Below the pieces are notes generated by a model. The model saw only the letters and a program-made list of their open reading frames with translations. It had not been told where the DNA came from and did not search any database. 64,000 nt of DNA from DASCOT01 sp965197275 (lineage in GTDB: Bacteria; Acidobacteriota; UBA890; WLXD01). Location: the NCBI GenBank assembly GCA_965197275.1, contig CBDAMQ010000026.1, positions 260,355 to 324,354 on the forward strand, given 5' to 3'. The position numbers were made by a program, and so were the translations under genes. The number at the start of each line of letters is the position of its first letter. The stretch's first letter is position 1. Of this stretch, positions 1 through 8,939 are shown one piece after another.

Positions 1-753
1 CGTCTGGCGCACGACATCGTGGCTCGCGGGACCGTGACCTCGACGAACTCGGTCGCCCGTGAGCTGGGCCGCACCGGTGCCGCCGACGGCACCCTGGTGG
101 TCGCCGAGGAACAGACAACCGGGCGCGGCCGCCGTCAGCGTCGCTGGGAGTCTCCCGCAGGGCTGGGCCTGTATGCGTCGTTGCTGCTGCGTCCACCGGA
201 TCCCTCCGCCGAATACGCGGCGGCGGTGCAATTGGCTGCGGGCATTGCGGTCGCGGAGGCCCTCGGACAGGTTCAGCCGCACACATCGGAGCTCATTTGG
301 CCAAACGATTGCTACTGCCTTGGCCAGAAGGTCGCCGGTGTGCTAGTCGAGGCCGAGGCCATGGGGCCGCAGCTGGAGTTTCTCGTGTGCGGCATTGGCA
401 TCAACGTGAATCAGCGGCGCGTCGATTTCTCACCTCAGCTCAGTGGCGCCACGAGCGCGCGGCTGTTGGCCGGCCGGGTGGTTGACCGCGAGGAACTGCT
501 GGCGCGACTCGTGACCTCGATGCAGTGTTGGGATGACGTTGCGCGTGATGCCGGCTTGCAGCCAGTGATCGATCGCTGGCTCATGCTGTCGCCGGCAGCA
601 ACCGACAGCATCGTCGACGTCCGCACGCACGATGGTGTCCTGCGGGGGCGAAGTGCAGGGCTCTCCTCGAGCGGCGGGCTCAATGTAATAGCGGATGGCC
701 GCACCCACGAGGTCGGAGTCGGAGAGCTGGTCAGGGTAAGGAGGCGATGGTGA
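1..753 (+). CDS. birA: Biotin--[acetyl-CoA-carboxylase] ligase, 5' end cut by window
   Basis: The enzyme makes biotinyl-AMP and transfers biotin to the carrier lysine of acetyl-CoA carboxylase. The frame is open from base 1 (250 visible residues), so the N-terminus lies outside the window. A GTG at 19 is the first internal start, but the family motif TSTNS follows only a few residues later (visible residues 13-17), so the true start is probably further left. Seen: the ATP/biotin-binding motif GRGRRQRRW (visible residues 41-49), the WPND segment, a GQKVAGVLVE core with the conserved lysine, and a small C-terminal beta domain. No N-terminal DNA-binding domain is visible, but it could lie off the edge. 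The 3' end overlaps hisS by 7 bases. Confidence 0.9.
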   Translation, partial: RLAHDIVARGTVTSTNSVARELGRTGAADGTLVVAEEQTTGRGRRQRRWESPAGLGLYASLLLRPPDPSAEYAAAVQLAAGIAVAEALGQVQPHTSELIWPNDCYCLGQKVAGVLVEAEAMGPQLEFLVCGIGINVNQRRVDFSPQLSGATSARLLAGRVVDREELLARLVTSMQCWDDVARDAGLQPVIDRWLMLSPAATDSIVDVRTHDGVLRGRSAGLSSSGGLNVIADGRTHEVGVGELVRVRRRW

Positions 754-2024
754 GCCTGAAAGCGATCCGCGGCACCCGCGACATCTTGCCCGGCGAAGTG
801 GAGCGCTGGCAGCGGGTCGAGGCAGCCGCCCGCGATGTGTTCGCGCTCTACGGCTTCCGCGAGATGCGCACACCGATCTTCGAGGACAGCGCCGTGTTCT
901 TGAAGGGTACTGGCGAAGCCACCGACATTGTCCAGAAAGAGATGTACCGCTTCGAGGATCTCGGCGGGAATGATCTGACGCTCCGCCCTGAAGGCACACC
1001 GCCAGTCGTCCGCGCCTACCTCGAGCACGGCCTAGGCCAGGGGCAGTCGCTCGATCGCTATTACTACGTCGGACCGATGTTCCGTTACGAGCGGCCGCAG
1101 AAGGGTCGCTTTCGTCAGTTCCATCAGATCGGCGTGGAAGCGCTTGGATCAGGCTCGCCGCGGGTTGACGCCGAGATCATGGAGATGGCGATGCGCTGGT
1201 TGGAAGAGCTCGGCGTGCACGCGCCGCGATTGACTCTCAACACGGTCGGCGACCAGGAAACCCGCACCGCCTACCTGGCGGAACTAATCGGCGCCCAGGC
1301 GGAGCTTCTCGATCTTCTGTGCCAGGATTGTCACCGCCGTCACGCGACCAACCCGTTGCGCGTATTCGATTGCAAGGTCTCGGAGTGCCAGCCGGTCCTT
1401 GACCAGCTGCCGACAATCCACGGATCGCTGTCGGTGGGGTCGGCGGCGCACTTCGCACGGGTGCAGGAGATGCTGGCGCTCTGGGGCGTCGAATTCCAGC
1501 TGGATCCGCGGCTCGTCCGCGGTCTCGACTACTACCGGGAGACGGTATTCGAGATTACGTCTGATGCGCTCGGCGCGCAGGACTCGCTGCTGGGGGGCGG
1601 CAGATATGACGGCCTGGTGGCGGAGATGGGCGGTGATGATCGCCCGGGCACCGGATTCGCCTCGGGCATCGAGCGGATCCTCCTTGCCATGCCGGACGAG
1701 GGAGACTCGTTTGTCGCCGATGTCTTCGTCGTGGCCTTCGATGAACAGTCGACGGCCGCGGTGCACGAGCTGGTGCACGGCTTGCGCGCAGCGGGGGTGC
1801 GGACGCTGAGCGCAGCCTACGATGAGCGCAATAAGAAGGCACAATCGCGGGCGGCGAAGCGATCGGGAGCCCCATGGCAGCTCGTTGTCGGGCCGGATGA
1901 AATTGCCGCCGGCCAGTACACTCTCAAGCGGATCGCTGACGGTGAGCGCGTACAGATCGGCGCCTCCGAGTTGCCTTCCCGGGTTGCGCAGCTGCTGTCC
2001 AATGCCAAGGACACGCCGGCCTGA
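747..2024 (+). CDS. hisS: Histidine--tRNA ligase
   Basis: Class II aminoacyl-tRNA synthetase that charges tRNA-His in the cytoplasm; 425 residues is the normal bacterial length. Seen: the N-terminal RGTRDILP block, motif 2 around residues 111-134 (MFRYERPQKGRFRQFHQ), the histidine-specific GLDYYRETVFE segment near 256-268, and the GGGRYDGL motif followed by a C-terminal anticodon-binding domain ending in KDTPA. The ATG at 747 lies inside the end of birA, so the two are probably translationally coupled. A GTG three bases later is an alternative start. A short repeat array (2020-2077) begins over its stop codon. Confidence 0.96.
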   Translation: MVSLKAIRGTRDILPGEVERWQRVEAAARDVFALYGFREMRTPIFEDSAVFLKGTGEATDIVQKEMYRFEDLGGNDLTLRPEGTPPVVRAYLEHGLGQGQSLDRYYYVGPMFRYERPQKGRFRQFHQIGVEALGSGSPRVDAEIMEMAMRWLEELGVHAPRLTLNTVGDQETRTAYLAELIGAQAELLDLLCQDCHRRHATNPLRVFDCKVSECQPVLDQLPTIHGSLSVGSAAHFARVQEMLALWGVEFQLDPRLVRGLDYYRETVFEITSDALGAQDSLLGGGRYDGLVAEMGGDDRPGTGFASGIERILLAMPDEGDSFVADVFVVAFDEQSTAAVHELVHGLRAAGVRTLSAAYDERNKKAQSRAAKRSGAPWQLVVGPDEIAAGQYTLKRIADGERVQIGASELPSRVAQLLSNAKDTPA

Positions 2025-2077
2025 ACGACACTGATCTGAGCAGCACCGCCCTGAACCACACTGCCTGAACGGTACTG
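2020..2077 (+). repeat. Three copies of a 14-bp motif between hisS and aspS
   Basis: The motif CCTGAACNNYACTG occurs at 2020-2033, 2050-2063 and 2064-2077. The last two copies are directly adjacent; the first overlaps the hisS stop codon and is separated by 16 bases. Only three positions vary, two of them adjacent. No function is known to me; it could be replication slippage or a protein- or RNA-binding array in the aspS leader. Confidence 0.6.
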
Positions 2078-2097
2078 TAGCCAGCGACGAGGAACGC

Positions 2098-3894
2098 ATG
2101 CGCAGAACGCATCGCTGTGGCGAGATCTCACGCGACCAGATCGGGTCACAGGTTTGTCTCCAGGGCTGGGTCTGGCACCGGCGCGACCTTGGCGGCCTGA
2201 TCTTCGTTGATCTGCGCGATCGGGCCGGATCGATCCAGTGTGTGCTCAACCCCGAAGAAGCCTCCGAGGCGCACGCTGTGGCCGGCGATTGGCGACCCGA
2301 GTACGTTGTCGAGGTGCGCGGCGTCGTCGTCGAACGGTCGCCAGACACCGTCAATCCCGCCGTCCCGAACGGCGACGTCGAGGTACGCGTCGCAGAGGTG
2401 ACGACCATCTCCACCGCGGACACGCCACCGTTCCTCATCGAGGACGACGGCAGGGCATCGGAGGAGCTCCGGCTGCGCGAGCGATTCCTCGACTTGCGCC
2501 GACAACCGCTGCAGCATGCGTTGGCGCTGAGACATCGGCTGGCGATGGCGGCGCGCGAACTGCTCGACGATCAAGGGTTTCTGGAAATCGAGACGCCCAT
2601 GCTGACGCGCTCTACTCCCGAGGGCGCGCGCGACTACCTGGTGCCCAGCCGTATGCAGCCCGGCTGCTTCTATGCGCTGCCGCAGAGCCCGCAGCTCTTC
2701 AAGCAGCTGCTGATGGTGTCGGGGTTCGATCGGTACTTCCAGATCGTGCGCTGCTTCCGCGATGAGGATCTGCGCGCCGATCGACAGCCAGAGTTCACAC
2801 AGATCGATATCGAGATGAGCTTCGTCGATGCTGATGACGTCCGCGTGCTGGCGGAATCGTTGATGATGGGGTTGCTGGCAGCAAGCGGTCACGAGGTCGA
2901 GCCGGGGTTCCCTCAGTTGAGCTTCCGCGAGGCCATCGACCGCTTCGGGTCGGATCGACCCGATATGAGATACGGCTACGAGCTCACCGACGTTACGGAG
3001 CATTTCGCCGCAAGCGGCTTCCGCGCTTTCGCCGAGGTTGCCTCTGCTGGTGGTGCCGTCAAGGCGCTGCGCATTCCGGGCGCGGCGGCCTGGGGGCGTT
3101 CGCGCTTCGACAAGCTCACCGAAGCGGCGCGTGAGGCTGGTGCGAAGGGGCTCGTATGGGCCAAGCGCACCGAGGGCGAGATCAGCTCTCCGATCGCCAA
3201 GTTCCTCGCGGCCGGTGTGCTGGAGTCGGTGCTCGACGCTTGCGGACTCGAGAGCGGTGACGCGGTGGTCCTGGTCGGCGACGAATGGGAGGTAGCTGCT
3301 ACCACCCTCGGGACACTGCGGACCTCGCTGGCCAGGTCCGAGGGCTGGCCCCGCTCCGGCCTTTGCTTTCTGTGGGTCAACGAGTTCCCGCTGCTCGAGC
3401 GCACCGCTGATGCCGGCCGGCTCGCGGCACGTCATCACCCGTTTACCTCGCCGGTAGAGGAAGACCTCCACTTGCTGGAGAGTGATCCGTTGGCCGTCAG
3501 GGCTCAGTCGTACGACCTTGTTCTCAACGGTGTCGAGCTCGGTGGTGGGAGCATCAGAATTCATCGCGGCGATGTGCAAGAACGCGTGTTCGCGGCCCTT
3601 GGCGTCGATGACCACGAGGCGAGAGCGAAATTCGGTTTCCTACTTCGGGCGCTGCGCTACGGTGCCCCCCCGCACGGTGGCATTGCCCTGGGGTTCGATC
3701 GTATTGTGATGATGATGGCGGGAAGGAAAAGCTTGCGAGAAGTCATTGCGTTTCCGAAGACCACGCGCGCCTCGGATCTGTTGACAGAGGCGCCTGGTCC
3801 GGCGTCGGACGAGCAGCTCGAGGAGCTACACATCCGCGTGAGGGCGCTGCCGTCCACCGGAACCGCTGGAGAAGGGCCGGATGACGCAGGGTAG
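2098..3894 (+). CDS. aspS: Aspartate--tRNA(Asp/Asn) ligase
   Basis: Class II synthetase of the long bacterial type (598 residues, including the GAD insertion domain). Order of parts: N-terminal OB-fold anticodon domain (about 1-110, with CLQGWVWHRRDLGGLIFVDLRD), catalytic motif 2 FRDEDLRADRQPEF near 219-234, an insertion domain at about 290-420, and motif 3 GGIALGFDRIVMM near 527-539. No asnS is visible here; whether the enzyme is discriminating cannot be read from sequence alone. A GAGGAA ribosome site lies about five bases before the ATG. Its end overlaps phoH by 14 bases. Confidence 0.96.
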   Translation: MRRTHRCGEISRDQIGSQVCLQGWVWHRRDLGGLIFVDLRDRAGSIQCVLNPEEASEAHAVAGDWRPEYVVEVRGVVVERSPDTVNPAVPNGDVEVRVAEVTTISTADTPPFLIEDDGRASEELRLRERFLDLRRQPLQHALALRHRLAMAARELLDDQGFLEIETPMLTRSTPEGARDYLVPSRMQPGCFYALPQSPQLFKQLLMVSGFDRYFQIVRCFRDEDLRADRQPEFTQIDIEMSFVDADDVRVLAESLMMGLLAASGHEVEPGFPQLSFREAIDRFGSDRPDMRYGYELTDVTEHFAASGFRAFAEVASAGGAVKALRIPGAAAWGRSRFDKLTEAAREAGAKGLVWAKRTEGEISSPIAKFLAAGVLESVLDACGLESGDAVVLVGDEWEVAATTLGTLRTSLARSEGWPRSGLCFLWVNEFPLLERTADAGRLAARHHPFTSPVEEDLHLLESDPLAVRAQSYDLVLNGVELGGGSIRIHRGDVQERVFAALGVDDHEARAKFGFLLRALRYGAPPHGGIALGFDRIVMMMAGRKSLREVIAFPKTTRASDLLTEAPGPASDEQLEELHIRVRALPSTGTAGEGPDDAG

Positions 3895-4897
3895 GCTACG
3901 GGCTGAGCCCGGGCGGCGGATCGATCTGGCGGAGCGAACCGCGCAGATGCTCTTCGGGATCCACGATGAGAACCTCCAGCTCCTGGAGCAGGAGCTCGGG
4001 GTGCAAATCTCGGCGCGCGATCAGGAAGTGTTTCTGGAAGGCGATACCGAGCAGGTCGACATCGCCGCCCGCATTCTGACAGCGCTCGGTCGATTGGCGG
4101 AGCGAGGCCGCGAGATCAAGGTCGCAGAAGTTCGGACGGCGATTCAGGTGGCAACCGAGCAGCCGGAGCTGTCCCTCGAGGACTTCTTCACCGACATCGA
4201 GATTCCGGCGTTCAAGGGACGTTCGATCCGTCCCAAAGGGCCGAACCAGCGGCGCTATCTCGAGGCGATCCGAACACACGATCTCGTATTTGCGGTGGGG
4301 CCGGCGGGCACCGGCAAGACGTTCCTCGCCATGGCGATGGCGATCGAGGCACTCAACGAACGTCGCGTGCGTCGCATCGTCCTGGCGCGACCCGCGATCG
4401 AGGCGGGGGAGCGGCTGGGGTTTCTTCCGGGCGACATGATCGAGAAAGTGAACCCCTATCTGCGACCCCTATACGATGCGCTCTACTCGTTGGTCGGCTT
4501 CGACCGGGCGGGCCGCCTGATCGAGCGCGATCAGATCGAGATCGCGCCGCTGGCCTTCATGCGTGGTCGCACCCTTGCCGACGCCTTCGTGATTCTCGAC
4601 GAGGCCCAGAACACCACCCCGGATCAGATGAAGATGCTGTTGACTCGCCTGGGTCTCAACTCCCGAGCGGTCGTCAACGGCGACGTTACCCAGATCGATC
4701 TGCGCGGCGATCAGCGCTCCGGCCTCGTCGAGGCGAGCGAGGTGCTTGCCGGAATCGAGGGCATCGCCCACGTCAAGTTCGGTCGCAGCGACGTCGTGCG
4801 TCATGAGCTGGTCAAGCAGATCGTTCGCGCCTACGAGCGTCACGATCTACGCAGCGACGCCAGCGAGGCGGGGTCGTCGACCAGCCGACATGACTGA
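3881..4897 (+). CDS. phoH: PhoH-like ATPase (YbeZ)
   Basis: Cytoplasmic P-loop NTPase of the PhoH/YbeZ family (338 residues). It is linked in many bacteria with YbeY and ribosome/RNA maturation. Seen: an N-terminal KH-like region (about 20-75), Walker A GPAGTGKT at about 141-148, Walker B VILDEAQN at about 237-244, and the conserved LTRLGLNSRAVVNGDVTQIDL stretch (sensor region). It starts inside aspS and its end overlaps pgpH by 8 bases. The order phoH-pgpH-ybeY-corC-era is conserved across many bacteria, which supports the call. Confidence 0.93.
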   Translation: MTQGRLRAEPGRRIDLAERTAQMLFGIHDENLQLLEQELGVQISARDQEVFLEGDTEQVDIAARILTALGRLAERGREIKVAEVRTAIQVATEQPELSLEDFFTDIEIPAFKGRSIRPKGPNQRRYLEAIRTHDLVFAVGPAGTGKTFLAMAMAIEALNERRVRRIVLARPAIEAGERLGFLPGDMIEKVNPYLRPLYDALYSLVGFDRAGRLIERDQIEIAPLAFMRGRTLADAFVILDEAQNTTPDQMKMLLTRLGLNSRAVVNGDVTQIDLRGDQRSGLVEASEVLAGIEGIAHVKFGRSDVVRHELVKQIVRAYERHDLRSDASEAGSSTSRHD

Positions 4898-7214
4898 AGG
4901 CGACGCCCAACCCCGTAGCACCGGTCAGATCGGAAATCTGCTGGATCGAGAACATCTCTGGTCGGTGATCGCCGGCCTGGCCATCGTGTTTCTCATCAGT
5001 GGCCAGCAGAGTATCCGCACCTACGACTACGCCGCTGGCGATGTTGTAGAGGCGGATATCGTGGCGCCGATCGAGCTTCGTGTTCCGGACCCGGAATCCA
5101 CCACGCGCCGCCGCGACGAAGCTCGCGCTGCCGTTCTCGACGTATACGATTTCGACCCGTTCGCCTGGCGAGAGCCGGTAGCGTCGCTCAACGCACTGTT
5201 CGCATGGGGCCGCGAACAGGTTGCCGACGGCGTGTCCTGGTCGCGGTTGGAACGCGACCGCCGCGCCCAGCTGACCTCCGGCGCTGACGCTGTTGTCGGG
5301 CTCATGCTCCCGGACACCGTCATCGGACCTGCCTGGGACGAGGGCTTTACGGCGGAAACCGAGCTGGCAGCGGAGCGGCTGCTGCGAAGCCAGGTGCAGC
5401 ACTCGCTTCTCGGCACGACCCAGGTGCTCAGCCTGGGCCGTAACACCGCCATCCGCATCCGTGATATCGCCGATCAAGACGAACGAGTGCTCGATGATCT
5501 GAGCGAAGTCATCGACCTGGAAACCGCTCGCGGTCGCATTCGCCGTCAGCTGATGGAGATCGAAGTCGACGCCGCCATGGAAGATGGGTTGGCGGCGTTG
5601 CTGGCGCAACTGCTGCTGCCGAATCTGACGTACAACAGCAATGAGACGCTGACACGGAGACAGGGCGCCGCCAATTCTGTCGATCCGGTCTTCTATCAGG
5701 TGAAGCGCGGTCGCACGATCGCCCGCGAGGGTGATGCGGTGAACGATCAGATGCTGCGCGAGCTGGCCGCGTTCCGGCAGCAAGGAGCCCCCGGCGGCTC
5801 TCGTACGGCGACCGGCGGCATCCTGCTGCTCGTCGGTCTGGCGATCGTCGCGATGTGGCGCTACGTGCGCTACTACCGGAGTCGCAATCGGGTGATCCGC
5901 GTCGGCCGGCTGCACCACTTGTTGCTGGTGCTGTTGGTGGGCACCACACTGGCAACGCGTGTGCTGCTGTTCATCGGTGATGCGGTGGCGCGATCGTTTG
6001 CCCAACCGCCCTTCAACGTTGCCGAGGCCTACCCCTACGCGTTGCCGGTTGCCGCCGGTGCGCTGCTGGTGGTGTTGCTTGTCGACGCCGATGTGGCCTG
6101 GATCTACGCCGCGGTCCAGGCGGTGATCCTCGGCATCATGACCAGCAGCCTCGAGCTGGCCATGTATTCCCTGCTGAGCTCCTTCGCCGCGGTCTTCGCG
6201 CTAGCGCGGTACAGCCAGCGAACAGCGATGGCGCGGACGGTCGTCGTCGTCGGTCTGGTCAACGTCGTGGTCGTGCTCGGGTTCGCGTTGCTGGCGCAGC
6301 CGGCACCTCCCTGGTCGCTCGCCGCCTTCCAGGGGGCGCTGGCTCTTTTCGGCGGGATCCAGGTTGCTGTGTTTGCCATGGCGGTACTGCCGCCTCTCGA
6401 GTCGATGTTCAACACGCTCACCGACATCAAGCTGCTCGAGTTGTCCAACATGAACCTGCCGCTGCTCAAACGCCTGGCGGTCGTTGCTCCGGGCACGTAT
6501 CACCACAGCGTGGTCGTCGGCACGCTGGCCGAGAAAGCCGCGGAAGCGATCGGAGCCAACCCGCTGTTCGCGCGTGTGGCGGCCTACTACCACGATGTCG
6601 GCAAGATGCGGCAGCCCGAGTACTTCATCGAGAACCAGAAAGATGGGCGTAACCCGCATGATCGCCTGGCGCCGCAGATGAGTGCGCTCGTGCTCGTACG
6701 ACACGTCAAGGATGGTATTGCGTACGCCCAGGAGCACCGCTTGCCGCAGCCGCTCATCGATATCGTGCCGCAGCACCACGGGACCCGATTCATGCGCTAC
6801 TTCCATGAGCGCGCCCGGCAACGGTCGGAAAACGATGAGGCCCGCGTCCGGGAGGAGGATTTCCGCTACCCGGGGCCCAAGCCACAAAGCAGGGAGGCGG
6901 CCTTGATCATGCTCGCCGACGGCGTCGAGGCGATGTCGCGCCTCATCGACGAGCCCACCGAGGTCAAGCTTCGCGAGATGATCCGCAGGAACGCCCGCGA
7001 GGTTCTGGATGACGGGCAGCTCGACGAGTGCGACATGACCTTGGCTGATCTGTCAAAGGTCACCGAGGCTTTCGTCGAGGTCCTCTCCGGCATGCATCAT
7101 CATCGAATCGAGTATCCGGAGGAGCGCTCGGAGACGGACGAGCCCGCCGAGACGGCGGATGTGAATGCCGCTCCGGCTGAGCGCGAGTCGCGCCCTGCAC
7201 AGGCAGCCGATTGA
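4890..7214 (+). CDS. pgpH: 7TM-HD phosphohydrolase, PgpH-like cyclic-di-AMP phosphodiesterase
   Basis: Membrane protein of 774 residues. One N-terminal transmembrane segment (about 20-38, LWSVIAGLAIVFLISG) is followed by a long extracytoplasmic 7TMR-HDED domain (to about 290), a block of hydrophobic helices (about 305-510), then a cytoplasmic HD domain with HHSVVVG near 537 and YYHDVGKM near 566. Characterised relatives degrade cyclic di-AMP. The substrate is inferred here, because no diadenylate cyclase is in the window. I chose the ATG at 4890 because it overlaps the phoH stop, and the upstream in-frame sequence back to 4746 lies inside phoH. Confidence 0.9.
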   Translation: MTEGDAQPRSTGQIGNLLDREHLWSVIAGLAIVFLISGQQSIRTYDYAAGDVVEADIVAPIELRVPDPESTTRRRDEARAAVLDVYDFDPFAWREPVASLNALFAWGREQVADGVSWSRLERDRRAQLTSGADAVVGLMLPDTVIGPAWDEGFTAETELAAERLLRSQVQHSLLGTTQVLSLGRNTAIRIRDIADQDERVLDDLSEVIDLETARGRIRRQLMEIEVDAAMEDGLAALLAQLLLPNLTYNSNETLTRRQGAANSVDPVFYQVKRGRTIAREGDAVNDQMLRELAAFRQQGAPGGSRTATGGILLLVGLAIVAMWRYVRYYRSRNRVIRVGRLHHLLLVLLVGTTLATRVLLFIGDAVARSFAQPPFNVAEAYPYALPVAAGALLVVLLVDADVAWIYAAVQAVILGIMTSSLELAMYSLLSSFAAVFALARYSQRTAMARTVVVVGLVNVVVVLGFALLAQPAPPWSLAAFQGALALFGGIQVAVFAMAVLPPLESMFNTLTDIKLLELSNMNLPLLKRLAVVAPGTYHHSVVVGTLAEKAAEAIGANPLFARVAAYYHDVGKMRQPEYFIENQKDGRNPHDRLAPQMSALVLVRHVKDGIAYAQEHRLPQPLIDIVPQHHGTRFMRYFHERARQRSENDEARVREEDFRYPGPKPQSREAALIMLADGVEAMSRLIDEPTEVKLREMIRRNAREVLDDGQLDECDMTLADLSKVTEAFVEVLSGMHHHRIEYPEERSETDEPAETADVNAAPAERESRPAQAAD

Positions 7215-7678
7215 ACGTGGTTGTCCGGAATCATCAGGTCCGACCCGTGTTGACGGCCCACCAGCTCGTTCGGGTGACTGAGGTCGCCCGCCGGTCCGCC
7301 GGCCTCCCCATCGGGACCATCGCGTTCGCCTTTGTCGACGATGCGCTCATGACCGACCATCACGGCCGTTTCCTCGGCAAGGACTCCACCACCGACGTGC
7401 TCGCTTTTCCCATCGACGATGAGGCTCGATCGGTAGCGCCGGCGGCAGACGACGCTTCAGCTGAATATCCCTACTGGGGCGACGTGATGATCTGCACCGA
7501 CCAAGCTGCGCGCCAGGCAGGTGAGCTCGGCCATCCGTATCTCTACGAGCTGACAGTGCTGGCACTCCATGGGGCGCTCCATGTGCTCGGCTACGATCAC
7601 ACCAGCGATGGCGGCAGAATGTCACGCCTGGAGCGTTCGCTGCGACCGCTTTGCATCGCCGCGGAGACCACCGTATGA
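7211..7678 (+). CDS. ybeY: Endoribonuclease YbeY
   Basis: Metal-dependent RNase needed for 16S rRNA 3'-end maturation and ribosome quality control. At 155 residues it is the usual length. The zinc site is intact: His120-x3-His124-x5-His130 in the segment HGALHVLGYDH. The start is a TTG that overlaps the pgpH stop as TTGA; a GTG at 7217 would be the next choice. Position between pgpH and corC matches the conserved gene order. Confidence 0.93.
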   Translation: MNVVVRNHQVRPVLTAHQLVRVTEVARRSAGLPIGTIAFAFVDDALMTDHHGRFLGKDSTTDVLAFPIDDEARSVAPAADDASAEYPYWGDVMICTDQAARQAGELGHPYLYELTVLALHGALHVLGYDHTSDGGRMSRLERSLRPLCIAAETTV

Positions 7679-8901
7679 CCCCCGGCGAGATCGCCGCGCT
7701 CGTCGGGACCGTCGCGCTGATCATCGTGTCCGCCGCCGTTTCCGTCGCCGGCCGTAGCTTGAGTCGATTGCAGCGCCGTGAATGGACTACAGGAAGTCTG
7801 GCCGACGATGTCGACGAGGTTGGGTCATCGGCGGTGGAGGTCGCTTTCGTGTCGATAGGAGTGGCACGACAGCTGCTGCTCATAGGGTTGGCGATGCAAA
7901 TCGCCAACGTCGGGGCGCGCTTCGGGTGGCAGCCGCCGCTGCTGGCGCCGCTGGTCGTGGCGGCGATGGCTTACTTGGTGGTCGACAAGCTGGTGCCGTA
8001 CTGGCTGGTGGCGTGGATGGGCTCGGACACGGTGCTGGCCGTTGGCGGCCGATGGTTCCGATTGGTACGCGTCGTGTTCGGGCCGCTGGCCGGCTACCTG
8101 TCGCGCACGGCGGATCGTGCGCGGGCTCGCAACCTGGAGGACCAGGACGCGGCCGAGCGCGACGACCTGGGTGCGTTCTTGGACCTTACCGAGGAGGAGG
8201 GACTGGTGAGCGAGTCCGAGGAGGCGCTCTTGCGCGGCGTGGCCGACTTCGATGAGACCATTGTCCGGGAGGTGATGACGCCGCGCGTCGACGTGATTGC
8301 CATCGAGGCTACGGCGAGTCTGGCGGAATTGAGAGGGTTGATCGCCGGGCGCCGGCTGTCACGCATACCGGTCGTAGCCGACGACCTCGACCATGTGGTC
8401 GGGGTGGTGAACCTGAAGGATCTCGTGGCCGCGTTACAGGGGCAGCAGGATGACGAGTCGGTGACCAGCATCGCGCGTCCAGCCTTCTTCGTACCCGAGA
8501 GCAAGCACGTGAGCGAGCTGTTGGGTGAGTTTCAGCGTCGCCGTGAGCAGATGGCGATCGTTGTCGACGAGTACGGCGGTACGGCCGGATTGACCACGTT
8601 GGAAGACGTGTTAGAGGAGATAGTTGGTGAGATCCAGGACGAGGACGAGCCCGAGGAACGGCTGGTCGAGATCCGCGCTGACGGAGCCATCGTAGCTGGA
8701 AAGGCCGAGATCGAGGACGTGGAGGAGGCGATCGGTCGTCAGATTCAGGAGGGCGAGTTCCATACGATCGGGGGTATGGTGTTCACACACCTGGGCCGTA
8801 TCCCGGAGCCCGGGGAACGCTTCGATTGCTCCGATCTGCATATCGAGGTGCTCGAGGCAGACGACCGGCGTATCCATCGGATCCGCATCACGACGCGCTG
8901 A
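7675..8901 (+). CDS. CorC/HlyC-family protein (CNNM-like membrane domain, CBS pair)
   Basis: Integral membrane protein of 408 residues. It has an N-terminal region with about three to four hydrophobic helices (residues about 5-150), a CBS-domain pair at about 195-325 (VREVMTPRVDVIAIE, then GVVNLKDLV and GTAGLTTLEDVLEEIVGEIQDE), and a C-terminal CorC_HlyC domain (about 330-405). Relatives contribute to magnesium or cobalt efflux and resistance. The ATG at 7675 overlaps the ybeY stop as ATGA, so the upstream in-frame ATG at 7651, inside ybeY, is less likely. A magnesium channel gene, mgtE, lies two genes downstream. Confidence 0.88.
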   Translation: MTPGEIAALVGTVALIIVSAAVSVAGRSLSRLQRREWTTGSLADDVDEVGSSAVEVAFVSIGVARQLLLIGLAMQIANVGARFGWQPPLLAPLVVAAMAYLVVDKLVPYWLVAWMGSDTVLAVGGRWFRLVRVVFGPLAGYLSRTADRARARNLEDQDAAERDDLGAFLDLTEEEGLVSESEEALLRGVADFDETIVREVMTPRVDVIAIEATASLAELRGLIAGRRLSRIPVVADDLDHVVGVVNLKDLVAALQGQQDDESVTSIARPAFFVPESKHVSELLGEFQRRREQMAIVVDEYGGTAGLTTLEDVLEEIVGEIQDEDEPEERLVEIRADGAIVAGKAEIEDVEEAIGRQIQEGEFHTIGGMVFTHLGRIPEPGERFDCSDLHIEVLEADDRRIHRIRITTR

Positions 8902-8939
8902 CATCGAGCCACCACCAGCGTCGAGGAAACGGGAATCTC

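Noticed and set aside
2146..3615. 489-codon open frame on the minus strand opposite aspS
   Set aside because: Aspartyl-tRNA synthetase on the plus strand has all motifs; long antisense frames are expected at this G+C content and the product resembles nothing.
4812..6005. 397-codon minus-strand frame opposite the pgpH start
   Set aside because: A shadow of PgpH; composition is His/Gln/Arg-rich as in reverse-strand reading of GC-rich genes.
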